Below are positions 16,754 to 25,010 of a stretch of DNA of 64,000 nucleotides, piece after piece. The DNA is from Bradyrhizobium retamae. Lineage in GTDB: Bacteria > Pseudomonadota > Alphaproteobacteria > Rhizobiales > Xanthobacteraceae. Position numbers and translations under genes: made by a program. The first letter of the stretch is position 1. Every line of letters begins with the position of its first letter. The notes below the pieces were generated by a model that ran no database searches, was not told the origin of the DNA, and saw nothing but the letters and a program-made list of their open reading frames with translations. Location of the stretch: contig NZ_LLYA01000160.1 of assembly GCF_001440415.1 (NCBI RefSeq), positions 1-64,000 on the forward strand, in the 5' to 3' direction.

Positions 16754-17971
16754 CTACAGCGCCTCGCCCTTCAACAGTCGCGGCACCTCGCCCGACAATC
16801 CGGCTGCCTGGCGGATGAACAAGTTCTTCAGCGGCGGCGCACGATCGACGAGGCCGAGCCCGATATCCCGCACCGTGCGCAGCAGCGTCGATTCGTTCGA
16901 GAACAGAAAATTCAGCGAGTTGGTCGCAACGCCCATCGCCATGGTGTCGAACCGCCGCCAGCGCTGGTAGCGGTCGAGCACATCGGCCTGCCCGGGATCG
17001 ATGCCGAGCCGGGCCGCATCGACCACGACTTCGGCCAACGCCGCGACGTCCTTCAAGCCCATATTGAGCCCCTGCCCCGCGATCGGATGAATCACATGCG
17101 CGGCGTCGCCGACCAGCACCAGCCGCTCGGCGATGAATGAGCGCGCAACGAAATAGCCGAGCGGAAACGCGCGCGGCTTGTCGAGCGCCTTGATCTCCCC
17201 GAGGTGCAGCCCGAAGCGCTTCTCGAGCTCATCGTGGAATTCGGCCTCGCCGAGCGCAGTGATGCGTGCGGCCTCGGTCCGGTTCTCGGTCCACACCAAC
17301 GACGAGCGCTTTCCGCTCAGCGGCAGGATCGCGAACGGACCTGCGGGCAGAAAATGCTCTTCGGCGCGGCCGTGATGATCCCGTTCATGGCCGACGGTGA
17401 CGACGATGCCGGATTGATCGTAGTTCCAGCCATGGGTGGCAATGCCGGCGCGCTCGCGCAGTTTCGAGCGCGCGCCGTCGGCGGCGACCAGCAGGCTTGC
17501 CTCGATGACACCGCCGTCGGCGAGCGTCACGGTGACGCCATCGGAACGTGAATCGTAAGTCGAAACGGCGGTAGCCCGGAGATCGATGCCTTCGGCCTCG
17601 GCGCGCTCGACCAGCGCGTCGATCAGGCGGCGATTCTCGACCATGTGGGCAAACGGCTCGCCGGGTTCGACATCTCCTGCAAACGTCAGGAATACCGGGC
17701 GTGTCGCGTCATCGAGCCTGGAATCGGTAACGACCATGTCGAGGATGGCTTGCGAATCCGATACCTGATCCCAAACGCCGAGCGTCTCGAAAAGCCGCCG
17801 GCAGGCGGCCACAATGGCGGTCGCGCGTGGGTCGCGGCTCGGCCGCACCCCGAGCGCGGGATCGGCGACGACCACGGGAATCTCCGCGCCAAGGCCCTGG
17901 CGGAGCGCCAGCGCCAGCGCCAGCCCGGCGAAGGCGCCGCCGCAGATGACAATACTTCGCTGTGTCGCCAT
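16754..17971 (-). CDS. UbiH/UbiF family FAD-dependent hydroxylase
   Basis: This 405-residue flavoprotein monooxygenase is probably membrane-associated and in the ubiquinone pathway. The dinucleotide fold starts ICGGAFAGLALALAL (residues 9-23). The second FAD motif GDAAHVIHPIAGQGLNMGLKD near 290 is the sequence typical of the UbiH/UbiF/UbiL group. The family hydroxylates the ring of ubiquinone precursors. Alphaproteobacteria vary in which position each paralogue serves, so no symbol is given. It stands alone, converging with the Trm112-like gene. Confidence 0.88.
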   Translation of the reverse strand: MATQRSIVICGGAFAGLALALALRQGLGAEIPVVVADPALGVRPSRDPRATAIVAACRRLFETLGVWDQVSDSQAILDMVVTDSRLDDATRPVFLTFAGDVEPGEPFAHMVENRRLIDALVERAEAEGIDLRATAVSTYDSRSDGVTVTLADGGVIEASLLVAADGARSKLRERAGIATHGWNYDQSGIVVTVGHERDHHGRAEEHFLPAGPFAILPLSGKRSSLVWTENRTEAARITALGEAEFHDELEKRFGLHLGEIKALDKPRAFPLGYFVARSFIAERLVLVGDAAHVIHPIAGQGLNMGLKDVAALAEVVVDAARLGIDPGQADVLDRYQRWRRFDTMAMGVATNSLNFLFSNESTLLRTVRDIGLGLVDRAPPLKNLFIRQAAGLSGEVPRLLKGEAL

Positions 17972-18068
17972 GCGATCCGTACCCGGTTATGCCCTCAGAC
18001 CAGACTTGCTACCTGATAATAGCTGGGCGAAACAGGGCCGAGAAACAAGGTTAAGCCGTCATTAAGCC

Positions 18069-18170
18069 GTCATTCCGGGGCGACACGCAGTATCGAACTA
18101 TGGGGCGCCCCTTGCGCCCCTGAGAACCTCGAGATTCCGGGTCTGGTCCTTCGGACCATCCCGGAATGAC
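18069..18170. repeat. Palindromic repeat, GTCATTCCGGG family
   Basis: The unit starts GTCATTCCGGGGCG, has an internal AGATTCCGGGTCTGG, and ends ATCCCGGAATGAC, so the ends are inverted repeats. A sister copy is at 39477-39570. It lies in the promoter gap of tesB. Confidence 0.7.
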
Positions 18171-18196
18171 GCTGGAATCCAACCGAAAGCAGCACC

Positions 18197-19057
18197 ATGT
18201 CCAAAGGCCTGATTGACCTGATTTCCATCCTCGATCTGGAGCCGCTCGAGGTGAACCTGTTCCGCGGCAACAGCCCGAAGACGAGCTGGCAGCGGGTGTT
18301 CGGCGGACAGGTGATCGGGCAAGCCATGGTTGCGGCATGCCGCACTGTTGAAGGCCGCCTGCCGCATTCGATCCATTGCTATTTCATCCTGCCCGGCGAT
18401 CCGCAGATTCCGATCATCTACGAGGTCGAGCGGCTGCGTGACGGCAAGAGCTATTCGACAAGGCGCGTCACCGCGATCCAGCACGGCAATGCGATCTTCT
18501 CCATCATGGTGTCTTTCCATGCCGAGGAAGAAGGCGCGTTCAATCATCAGGACAAGATGCCTGACGTGCCGCCTCCGGAGAAACTCACCGCCGAGGAAGT
18601 GGCAAAACAGCCGATGTTCCGCGAGATGCCGGAATTCATCCGCCGCTACTACGAATCCGACCGGCCGATCGAACTGCGCCCGGTCGAGCTCGGCCGCTAT
18701 TTCGGCCAGAAGATCGACGACGGGCGCATCCATGTCTGGATCCGCACCGCGGCCAAGTTGCCCGACGATCCGGCGCTACACATGTGCGCGCTGGCCTATG
18801 CATCGGATTTCTCGCTGCTCGACGCGGTGATGGCGCGGTACGGCCGCACGCTGTTCGACAAGCGCATGATGCCGGCGAGCCTCGACCACGCGATGTGGTT
18901 TCACCGGCCGTTTCGCGCCGACGAATGGCTGCTCTACGCGCAGGATTCGCCGAGCGCGCAGGACGGCCGCGGATTGACCCGCGGCCTGATCTTCAAGCCT
19001 GACGGCACACTGGTGGCGTCGGTCGCCCAGGAAGGCTCGGTCCGCCAGCGCAAGTAA
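18197..19057 (+). CDS. tesB: Acyl-CoA thioesterase II
   Basis: This 286-residue cytoplasmic double-hotdog enzyme hydrolyses medium- and long-chain acyl-CoA. VFGGQVIGQAM near residue 35, SIHCYFILPGD near 75 and DHAMWFHRPFRADEWLLY near 235 are conserved TesB segments, and the catalytic Asp of the second hotdog (SLDHAMWFH) is present. Its length matches E. coli TesB. A palindromic repeat fills the space upstream. Confidence 0.93.
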   Translation: MSKGLIDLISILDLEPLEVNLFRGNSPKTSWQRVFGGQVIGQAMVAACRTVEGRLPHSIHCYFILPGDPQIPIIYEVERLRDGKSYSTRRVTAIQHGNAIFSIMVSFHAEEEGAFNHQDKMPDVPPPEKLTAEEVAKQPMFREMPEFIRRYYESDRPIELRPVELGRYFGQKIDDGRIHVWIRTAAKLPDDPALHMCALAYASDFSLLDAVMARYGRTLFDKRMMPASLDHAMWFHRPFRADEWLLYAQDSPSAQDGRGLTRGLIFKPDGTLVASVAQEGSVRQRK

Positions 19058-19070
19058 GAGCGCCGGCGCG

Positions 19071-19958
19071 TTAAGCGTTCGCCAGCGTTCCGCGCTCGGC
19101 CAGCGCGAATTGCGACGCGTACCAGCGTGCGTACCAGGCCAGCATCCACGGGATCGGAATGATGAAGATGCAGGCGATCACGAACACGAAGGTTCGCCAC
19201 AGCACTTCCAGTCCGGACGCGGTGAAGATGACCTCGCGCTGCGTGCCGTCGATGTTGCGGCAGATCCAGCGCATCCAGGCCGTGACCACCCAGGCCCAGC
19301 CGATGATGGTAATGAAGGATACATACAACAGCACGTGCCAGCCGACATAACCCAGCGCGCTGCCGTTGAAGGCGATCGGAAGCGGCTGGTCGTTGGAGCT
19401 CAGGTTGGAAGCGATCCAGCGAATGACCATCCAGGCCAGCACGGCCTGAATCGGGATCGAGAGGTATTGCAGATAATAGAGGTCGGCCGAGCCCACATAG
19501 GTCAAAATGCCGATGGCGATGAAGACGTACCAGATGTCGAGGGGCTGGCCGGTGAAAGCAAGGTTCGGCCGGCCAGGCACGTAGAGGCGGGAAAAGATCC
19601 AGCGATAGAACCAGGTCGCAACCCAGGGCGCCGGAATCACCAGCACCATGCCGATGACGAACACAAGGCTGCGCCCGAGGAGCTCCCACAAACCCACATC
19701 GATCGATAGCGCACCGCCGCCATAACCTCCACCTGCAGCCGTAGGTGGGCCACCTTGTTGCGTGAAGGCGGGCGGGCCTGATCCGCCGGGTATCATCCCC
19801 GGAATTTCTCCTGCCCGCTGCCAGCCCGACATTCCCTCGGTCCAGACCAGCGTATCCGCCCCGACCATGCCGCGGGTGATGAGGTCGCGAAGCTGGACCT
19901 CCGGATAAGGACCCTGTTGCTGGCCGTTGGCTGCATAAAACCACGATCGGTTCGACAT
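19071..19958 (-). CDS. GYF-domain DUF898 (YjgN-like) membrane protein
   Basis: This 295-residue protein begins with a GYF_2 domain (WFYAANGQQQGPYPEVQLRDLI, residues 6-27; then DTLVWTEGMSGWQRAGEI). A Gly/Pro linker follows, then several membrane segments arranged as two repeats, each with a WFYRW or WYARW-like ending, as in DUF898/YjgN proteins. The GYF_2 domain may bind proline-rich partners. Function is unknown. The gene converges with tesB and is divergent from glnK. Confidence 0.82.
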   Translation of the reverse strand: MSNRSWFYAANGQQQGPYPEVQLRDLITRGMVGADTLVWTEGMSGWQRAGEIPGMIPGGSGPPAFTQQGGPPTAAGGGYGGGALSIDVGLWELLGRSLVFVIGMVLVIPAPWVATWFYRWIFSRLYVPGRPNLAFTGQPLDIWYVFIAIGILTYVGSADLYYLQYLSIPIQAVLAWMVIRWIASNLSSNDQPLPIAFNGSALGYVGWHVLLYVSFITIIGWAWVVTAWMRWICRNIDGTQREVIFTASGLEVLWRTFVFVIACIFIIPIPWMLAWYARWYASQFALAERGTLANA

Positions 19959-20204
19959 TTTATTTCCTTGAGCCGTGGAAATGGAGGTAGCCGGCGGGCG
20001 GCTGGGGATGAAACCGCATTTTGGCGGACGTTACAGGTGCCTGTACAGTGATCGATGTCACCAGCTCGAAATGTTTTCCCCTTCTACCTGCAACTTTTTT
20101 GTGCCATTTGCCCAGAAAGATGCCAGATTTGCGTCGGCGGTCCGCCGTCGGGCACCCAGCCTGTCGCGTGCTCAAAAATACCCCAGAGAAATGAAGGCCT
20201 GACC

Positions 20205-20543
20205 ATGAAGCTCGTCGTCGCGATCATCAAACCCTTCAAGCTTGACGAGGTACGCCAGGCGCTGACGGCCATCGGCGTCCACGGCATGACGGTGACGGAG
20301 GTCAAGGGCTACGGCCGCCAGAAGGGCCACACCGAAATCTATCGGGGCGCCGAATATGTCGTGAACTTTCTGCCCAAGCTCCGAATCGAAATCGCGGTCG
20401 CCTCCGACGTTGCGGATAAAGCGGTCGAGGTCATTACCGCGAACGCGCGTACCGGGCAGATCGGCGACGGCAAGATCTTCGTCACACCGATCGACCATGC
20501 GCTGAGAATCCGCACCGGGGAAACCGATAGCGACGCGCTCTGA
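20205..20543 (+). CDS. glnK: PII nitrogen regulatory protein, first copy
   Basis: This 112-residue cytoplasmic trimeric signal protein senses ATP/ADP and 2-oxoglutarate and controls AmtB. The T-loop motif GHTEIYRGAEY places the uridylylated tyrosine at residue 51, and TGQIGDGKIFV is the B-loop/C-loop signature. The frame extends upstream to 20055, but the ATG at 20205 gives the exact PII N-terminus. amtB follows after 91 bases, the classic glnK-amtB arrangement. I see no convincing sigma-54 element upstream of this copy. Confidence 0.95.
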   Translation: MKLVVAIIKPFKLDEVRQALTAIGVHGMTVTEVKGYGRQKGHTEIYRGAEYVVNFLPKLRIEIAVASDVADKAVEVITANARTGQIGDGKIFVTPIDHALRIRTGETDSDAL

Positions 20544-20634
20544 GACATCACGGAATTTTAGGCGCGGCGGCAACGACGCTGAACGCGCGAAGCCAAGAAG
20601 CGGCAACGAAACGACAACCGGCCGGGGGAAATTT

Positions 20635-21942
20635 ATGGGGGCACCATCGTGTCGTGCAGCAGGCAATGCTGCGCTCATTACGCTTGCGGCGAGCTTCGCA
20701 CTCATCACGCCGGTGCAGGCCGAGACGTCCACCATCAGTGCCGCCGACACCACGTGGATGATCGTCGCCACCGCGCTGGTGCTGATGATGACGATACCGG
20801 GCCTGGCGCTGTTCTATTCCGGCATGGTGCGCAAGAAGAACGTGCTGGCGACCATGGCGCAGAGCCTCGCCGCCGTCGCGATCATCTCGATTCTCTGGGT
20901 GGCCTTCGGCTATTCGTTGGCTTTTGTCGGCGATGGCGCCTGGATCGGCACGCTCGACCGCTGGTTCCTGATCGGCATGACGATGGAGAGCGTCAATCCG
21001 GCGGCGAAGACGATTCCGGAAGCGCTTTTCATGCTGTACCAGATGACCTTTGCGATCATCACGGTGGCGCTGGTGGCGGGCGCGGTGGCCGACCGGATGC
21101 GGTTCTCGGCCTATCTCCTGTTCTCCGTCGGCTGGTTCATGTTCGTCTATGTGCCGCTCGCGCACTGGGTATGGGGCGGCGGATTCCTTGCCACCATGGG
21201 CGTGCTGGATTTCGCCGGCGGCCTCGTCGTGCATCTTTCCGCCGGCGTCGGCGGACTGGTTGCCGCGATGGTGATGGGCCGGCGTCATGGCTATGGGAAC
21301 GAGAACCTCGCGCCGTTCGACCTCTCGCTCGCCGTGATCGGCACTGGATTGTTGTGGGTCGGCTGGTTCGGCTTCAACGGCGGATCGGCGCTGGCCGCGA
21401 ACTCGCGCGCAGTCATGGCGATCACCGCGACGCATCTGGCCGCCTGCGCCGGCGCGTTGGCCTGGGCCGCGATCGAATGGGCGACACGACGCAAGCCGTC
21501 GGTACTCGGCATGATCTCGGGCGCCATCGCCGGTCTCGGCACGATCACGCCGGCCTCCGGATTCGTTGCGCCGTGGCACGGCATCGTCATTGGCGTTGTC
21601 GCGGGAACGCTCTGCTTCTGGGCCTGCACCTGGCTCAAGCAGCGCTTCAAATATGACGACTCGCTCGACGTGTTCGGCATCCACGGCATCGGGGGATTGA
21701 CCGGCACATTGCTCGCCGGCGTTTTCGCGGTGAACGCGATCGGAGGTACTGCCGGCCTGATCGAGGGCAATGCGCAGCAAGTACTGACCCAGCTCTATGG
21801 CGTCGCGGTTACCCTCGTCTGGTCTGGCGGCATTACCTTTATCCTGCTTAAGCTGGTGGGCGTGTTCGCGCCGCTGCGGGTATCGCTGCAGCAAGAGCTG
21901 GAAGGCCTCGACATCTCGCAGCACGGCGAAGCCCTGCAATAG
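20635..21942 (+). CDS. amtB: Ammonium transporter, first copy
   Basis: This 435-residue inner-membrane channel conducts ammonium. It has an N-terminal signal-like segment ending PVQA, then eleven helices. The twin histidines lie in GLVVHLSAGVGG and DVFGIHGIGG. FYSGMVRKKNVL and WVGWFGFNGGS are signature stretches. GGGGGAA-like sequence precedes the ATG. The cytoplasmic tail RVSLQQELEGLDISQHGEAL is the end recognised by GlnK. Confidence 0.95.
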   Translation: MGAPSCRAAGNAALITLAASFALITPVQAETSTISAADTTWMIVATALVLMMTIPGLALFYSGMVRKKNVLATMAQSLAAVAIISILWVAFGYSLAFVGDGAWIGTLDRWFLIGMTMESVNPAAKTIPEALFMLYQMTFAIITVALVAGAVADRMRFSAYLLFSVGWFMFVYVPLAHWVWGGGFLATMGVLDFAGGLVVHLSAGVGGLVAAMVMGRRHGYGNENLAPFDLSLAVIGTGLLWVGWFGFNGGSALAANSRAVMAITATHLAACAGALAWAAIEWATRRKPSVLGMISGAIAGLGTITPASGFVAPWHGIVIGVVAGTLCFWACTWLKQRFKYDDSLDVFGIHGIGGLTGTLLAGVFAVNAIGGTAGLIEGNAQQVLTQLYGVAVTLVWSGGITFILLKLVGVFAPLRVSLQQELEGLDISQHGEALQ

Positions 21943-22248
21943 GCACCCACCGTATTGCCGTTTTCTTGCCCTGCTGCTGAGCACGATTGCGTCGGCCGTC
22001 AGGGCCCTGCCCACGTTTTGGGCACGCCTGATTACGCTTTGGGCGCGGCGGAATGGCGCAGGAAGATGCAACCCTCGCAGAGGGCGAAAAGGTCCGGATT
22101 CATAGTCTGTTAGGGAACGATCCCGATCTGGCACGGCATTTGATTCTAAGGGTCCCGACTGTGCCCGCGTAGTGAACATCTTCGCGTGGTGAACCTCAGT
22201 CGAGAACGCCCGGTCCGCTGACCCGGGCCCAAGCGGGGACCAAGACCC
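21943..22248. other. Intergenic region between the two glnK-amtB pairs
   Basis: This 306-base gap holds no credible gene. It contains the sigma-54-like element at 22129-22144, so the second pair probably has its own promoter and is not only read from the first. Confidence 0.6.
22129..22144 (+). promoter_or_regulatory. Candidate sigma-54 promoter of the second glnK-amtB pair
   Basis: TGGCACG, four bases, then TTGAT match the -24/-12 pattern TGGCACG-N4-TTGCW at all but one position. It lies 105 bases upstream of the second glnK. Sigma-54/NtrC control of glnK-amtB under nitrogen limitation is established in proteobacteria. I did not find clear NtrC sites. Confidence 0.6.
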
Positions 22249-22587
22249 ATGAAAATTATTATGGCGATCATCAAGCCATTCAAACTCGAAGAAGTCCGTG
22301 ACGCCCTGACCGCCATTGGTGTTCACGGTCTGACGGTGACGGAAGTCAAAGGTTATGGCCGCCAGAAGGGCCATACGGAAATCTATCGTGGCGCCGAATA
22401 CGCCGTGAGCTTCCTGCCGAAGATCAAGATCGAGGTCGCGGTCGCTTCGGACCAGGTCGACAAGACCATCGACGCCATCACATCAGCCGCCAAAACCGGA
22501 CAGATCGGCGATGGCAAGATCTTCGTCATCAACCTCGATCATGCGGTTCGCATCCGCACCGGCGAGGCGGATGCCGCGGCCCTCTGA
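22249..22587 (+). CDS. glnK: PII nitrogen regulatory protein, second copy
   Basis: This second 112-residue PII protein is closely similar to the first. It has the same T-loop (GHTEIYRGAEY, Tyr51) and TGQIGDGKIFV, with differences mainly in the second half (AVSFLPKIKIEVAVASDQVDK) and at the C-terminus (EADAAAL versus ETDSDAL). It is followed after 37 bases by a second amtB. Conservation of Tyr51 suggests that GlnD can modify both copies. Confidence 0.95.
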   Translation: MKIIMAIIKPFKLEEVRDALTAIGVHGLTVTEVKGYGRQKGHTEIYRGAEYAVSFLPKIKIEVAVASDQVDKTIDAITSAAKTGQIGDGKIFVINLDHAVRIRTGEADAAAL

Positions 22588-22624
22588 TTTCGCGCTCAAA
22601 CCTTACACTCAGGAGTAAAACCAA

Positions 22625-24067
22625 ATGACGTTTAAACGTCCCTATAGCGCGGGATTGGCAGCCCTCGCAGTCGGCCTGTTCGCCGCGACCGCTGCCTACG
22701 CCGAGCCGACGGTCAACAAGGGCGACAACGCCTGGATGATGACGTCGACGGTGCTGGTGCTGTTGATGACGATCCCGGGCCTTGCGCTGTTCTATGGCGG
22801 CCTCGTCCGCTCCAAGAACATGCTCTCTGTGCTGATGCAGGTCTTCTACACCGTCTGCATCGCCATTCTGCTCTGGGCGCTTTATGGCTACAGCCTCGCC
22901 TTCACCGGCGGTTCCGACTTCATCGGCGGCTTCTCCAAAGCCTTCCTGATGGGCGTGACGCCGGATTCGAAAGCTGTGACCTTCAGCGTCGACGCCAACA
23001 TCACCGAGCTCATCTACATCTGTTTCCAGATGACCTTCGCGGCGATCACCCCCGCCCTCATCGTCGGCGCCTTCGCCGAACGCATGAAGTTCGCGGCGAT
23101 CGCGCTCTTCGTTCCGCTCTGGATCACACTGATCTACCTCCCGATTGCGCACATGGTCTGGTACTGGGCCGGCCCGGACGCGATCACGGATGCAGCCAAG
23201 GCGCTTGCCGCGGCGGCTGACGGTGCGGCGAAGACCGCGGCGCAAGCTAAGCTCGACGAGATCAACGCCGATGCCGGCTGGATCTTCAAGAAGGGCGCGA
23301 TCGACTTCGCCGGCGGCACCGTAGTGCACATCAACGCCGGTATTGCCGGCCTCGTCGGAGCGCTCCTGATCGGCAAGCGCGTCGGCTACGGCAAGGAGCT
23401 GATGGCTCCGCACTCGCTGACCATGAGCATGATCGGCGCTTCGCTGCTTTGGGTCGGCTGGTTCGGCTTTAACGCCGGATCGAACCTGGAGGCCTCCGGC
23501 GGCGCCGCGCTCGCCATGACCAACTCCTTCGTTGCGACCGCAGCGGCGGCGCTGTCCTGGATGTTCGCGGAATGGATCGTCAAGGGCCATCCTTCCGTGC
23601 TCGGCGCATTGTCGGGCGCGATTGCGGGCCTTGTGGCGGTCACACCCGCGGCCGGCTTTGCCGGTCCGATGGGTGCGATCGTGCTCGGCCTTGTGGTCGG
23701 CGTCGTCTGCCTGTTCTTCTGTACGGTGGTGAAGAACTCGCTCGGCTATGACGACTCGCTCGACGTGTTCGGCGTTCACTGCGTCGGCGGCATCGTCGGG
23801 GCGCTCGGCACCGGTATCCTGGTGAATCCGGCCCTCGGCGGCACCGGCGTCATGGATTACGTCGCCGGCAAGATCGCCGACTACGACTTCGTCGCGCAGA
23901 TGACCTCGCAGCTCTGGGGCGTCTGCACCACGCTGGTGTGGTCCGGCATCGGCTCGGCGATCCTGTTCAAGGTCGTCGACGTCATCGTCGGGCTGCGTGT
24001 CAACGTCGAGACCGAGCGTGAAGGCCTTGACGTCACCGAGCACACCGAGCGCGCCTACAACATGTAA
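22625..24067 (+). CDS. amtB: Ammonium transporter, second copy
   Basis: This 480-residue ammonium channel has a signal peptide (GLFAATAAYA) and the twin-histidine motifs GGTVVHINAGIAG and DVFGVHCVGG. Compared with the first copy it has an alanine-rich periplasmic insertion of about 35-40 residues near positions 185-220 (DAAKALAAAADGAAKTAAQ). This kind of insertion is found in other alphaproteobacterial Amt proteins. The GlnK-facing tail RVNVETEREGLDVTEHTERAY is present. A hairpin at 24080-24103 and a strong terminator follow. Confidence 0.95.
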   Translation: MTFKRPYSAGLAALAVGLFAATAAYAEPTVNKGDNAWMMTSTVLVLLMTIPGLALFYGGLVRSKNMLSVLMQVFYTVCIAILLWALYGYSLAFTGGSDFIGGFSKAFLMGVTPDSKAVTFSVDANITELIYICFQMTFAAITPALIVGAFAERMKFAAIALFVPLWITLIYLPIAHMVWYWAGPDAITDAAKALAAAADGAAKTAAQAKLDEINADAGWIFKKGAIDFAGGTVVHINAGIAGLVGALLIGKRVGYGKELMAPHSLTMSMIGASLLWVGWFGFNAGSNLEASGGAALAMTNSFVATAAAALSWMFAEWIVKGHPSVLGALSGAIAGLVAVTPAAGFAGPMGAIVLGLVVGVVCLFFCTVVKNSLGYDDSLDVFGVHCVGGIVGALGTGILVNPALGGTGVMDYVAGKIADYDFVAQMTSQLWGVCTTLVWSGIGSAILFKVVDVIVGLRVNVETEREGLDVTEHTERAYNM

Positions 24068-24150
24068 GTTCTCCTGGGGTGCGATCTCCTAGAAGGGATC
24101 GCATCCACAGCTCCGGTTCGGGCACATACCCGGCAATGCCCTGACCGTTG

Positions 24151-24187
24151 AGGGGCTCCAGCGCAAGCTGGAGCCCCTTTCTTTTTG
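24151..24187 (+). terminator. Intrinsic terminator of glnK-amtB
   Basis: AGGGGCTCCAGC and GCTGGAGCCCCT form a perfect 12-bp stem with a GCAA loop, followed by TTTCTTTTT. It is the strongest terminator in the window and ends about 8 bases before the converging toxin gene. Confidence 0.9.
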
Positions 24188-24194
24188 TGCTCCG

Positions 24195-24605
24195 CTATTG
24201 TTCCCGTTCCGGCGCGATCAGTTCGACCGTCGGGAAATAGGTTCGATAACGCCTTGCATCGCGTGTCAGCAGAGGTAGCTGCTCGACAGCGGCGTGAGCG
24301 CCAATGAAGAAATCCGCCAGCACGCCAGTGCGAAGGCCTCCGGCACCGCGATACCGCAGGTAAGCCTTGCCCGCGAGAAAAAGCGCGGTGCGCGGGATCG
24401 CCGCCAGTTCCATGTCCAAATTGCGGAGCATCGCGTCCACGCCTTCGACCGTGGCGTAGCACGTCGATATCTCGGCGTAGATGACATCATTGATGATAAG
24501 CGGCCCGGACGAGGCCGCTTGTTCGAGCCGTTGTTGCGACCAGTCCGCCCATGTTTCACCGTCGGTGACGACGTCCAGGAGGACGTTCGAATCGACGAGC
24601 GTCAT
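24195..24605 (-). CDS. vapC: VapC-type PIN-domain toxin
   Basis: This 136-residue protein has a PIN nuclease fold. The acidic residues are in place: Asp5 in TLVDSNVLLD, Glu in VIYAEIS near 45, Asp in GVLADFFIGAHA near 97 and a C-terminal LTRDARRYRTYFP. VapC toxins cut RNA, often tRNA. Its ATG overlaps the stop of the antitoxin gene by 4 bases, the usual antitoxin-first arrangement. The pair lies just past the glnK-amtB terminator. Confidence 0.88.
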   Translation of the reverse strand: MTLVDSNVLLDVVTDGETWADWSQQRLEQAASSGPLIINDVIYAEISTCYATVEGVDAMLRNLDMELAAIPRTALFLAGKAYLRYRGAGGLRTGVLADFFIGAHAAVEQLPLLTRDARRYRTYFPTVELIAPEREQ

Positions 24606-24838
24606 TCCGGTTCGCCACGCAAGAGAGCCATCAGTTCATCGGTCGTCATGCCTGGCCCAGCCGAACCTCGCGCTTTGGCAAACCTGCTCGGCGGCCGAGG
24701 CCCATCGGCTTTTTCGATCACCACACCGCCATCGGCGCTGCGGCGGAAATCCACCTGGCTGCCAGGCTGAATCCCCAAATAGTCGCGAACACGTTTCGGA
24801 ATTGTCACTTGGCCCTTGCTCGTCACTGTCGTCGCCAT
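24602..24838 (-). CDS. vapB: AbrB/MazE-type antitoxin of VapC
   Basis: This 78-residue protein has an N-terminal swapped-hairpin DNA-binding domain, TTVTSKGQVTIPKRVRDYLGI, and a C-terminal tail (MTTDELMALLRGE) that would cap the toxin. It is the first gene of the pair. Two GGGTATTAC direct repeats upstream (24855-24884) are likely autoregulatory sites. Confidence 0.88.
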   Translation of the reverse strand: MATTVTSKGQVTIPKRVRDYLGIQPGSQVDFRRSADGGVVIEKADGPRPPSRFAKARGSAGPGMTTDELMALLRGEPE

Positions 24839-24854
24839 AGCAGCACTTCCGGAA

Positions 24855-24884
24855 GTAATACCCGTTCAAAATATGGTAATACCC
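24855..24884 (-). promoter_or_regulatory. Direct repeats upstream of vapBC, candidate operator
   Basis: GTAATACCC occurs at 24855-24863 and again at 24876-24884, 21 bases apart, two helical turns. They lie 17-46 bases before the antitoxin ATG, in the expected promoter region. AbrB-type antitoxins typically bind such paired half-sites. Confidence 0.55.
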
Positions 24885-25010
24885 TGCAAATTGTCCAGAC
24901 CAGCCGATGGTTAATCGCGTCTTAACCTCGCCGTATCTATGGTGGTTTGATGGGTTTCCGGGGCTTGCTTAAGTCCTTTGACCGCTTTTGAAAGTGCTGG
25001 CGTTTCAGAC

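Noticed and set aside
20031..20204. Sigma-54 promoter for the first glnK
   Set aside because: I looked for TGGCAC-N5-TTGC; only poor partial matches were found, so none is reported.
20548..22374. 608-codon minus-strand open frame opposite amtB
   Set aside because: It is a His- and Arg-rich antisense shadow of the amtB and glnK genes, with no fold or motif.
22529..24043. 504-codon minus-strand open frame opposite the second amtB
   Set aside because: Same reason: acidic and His-rich antisense translation of a transporter gene.
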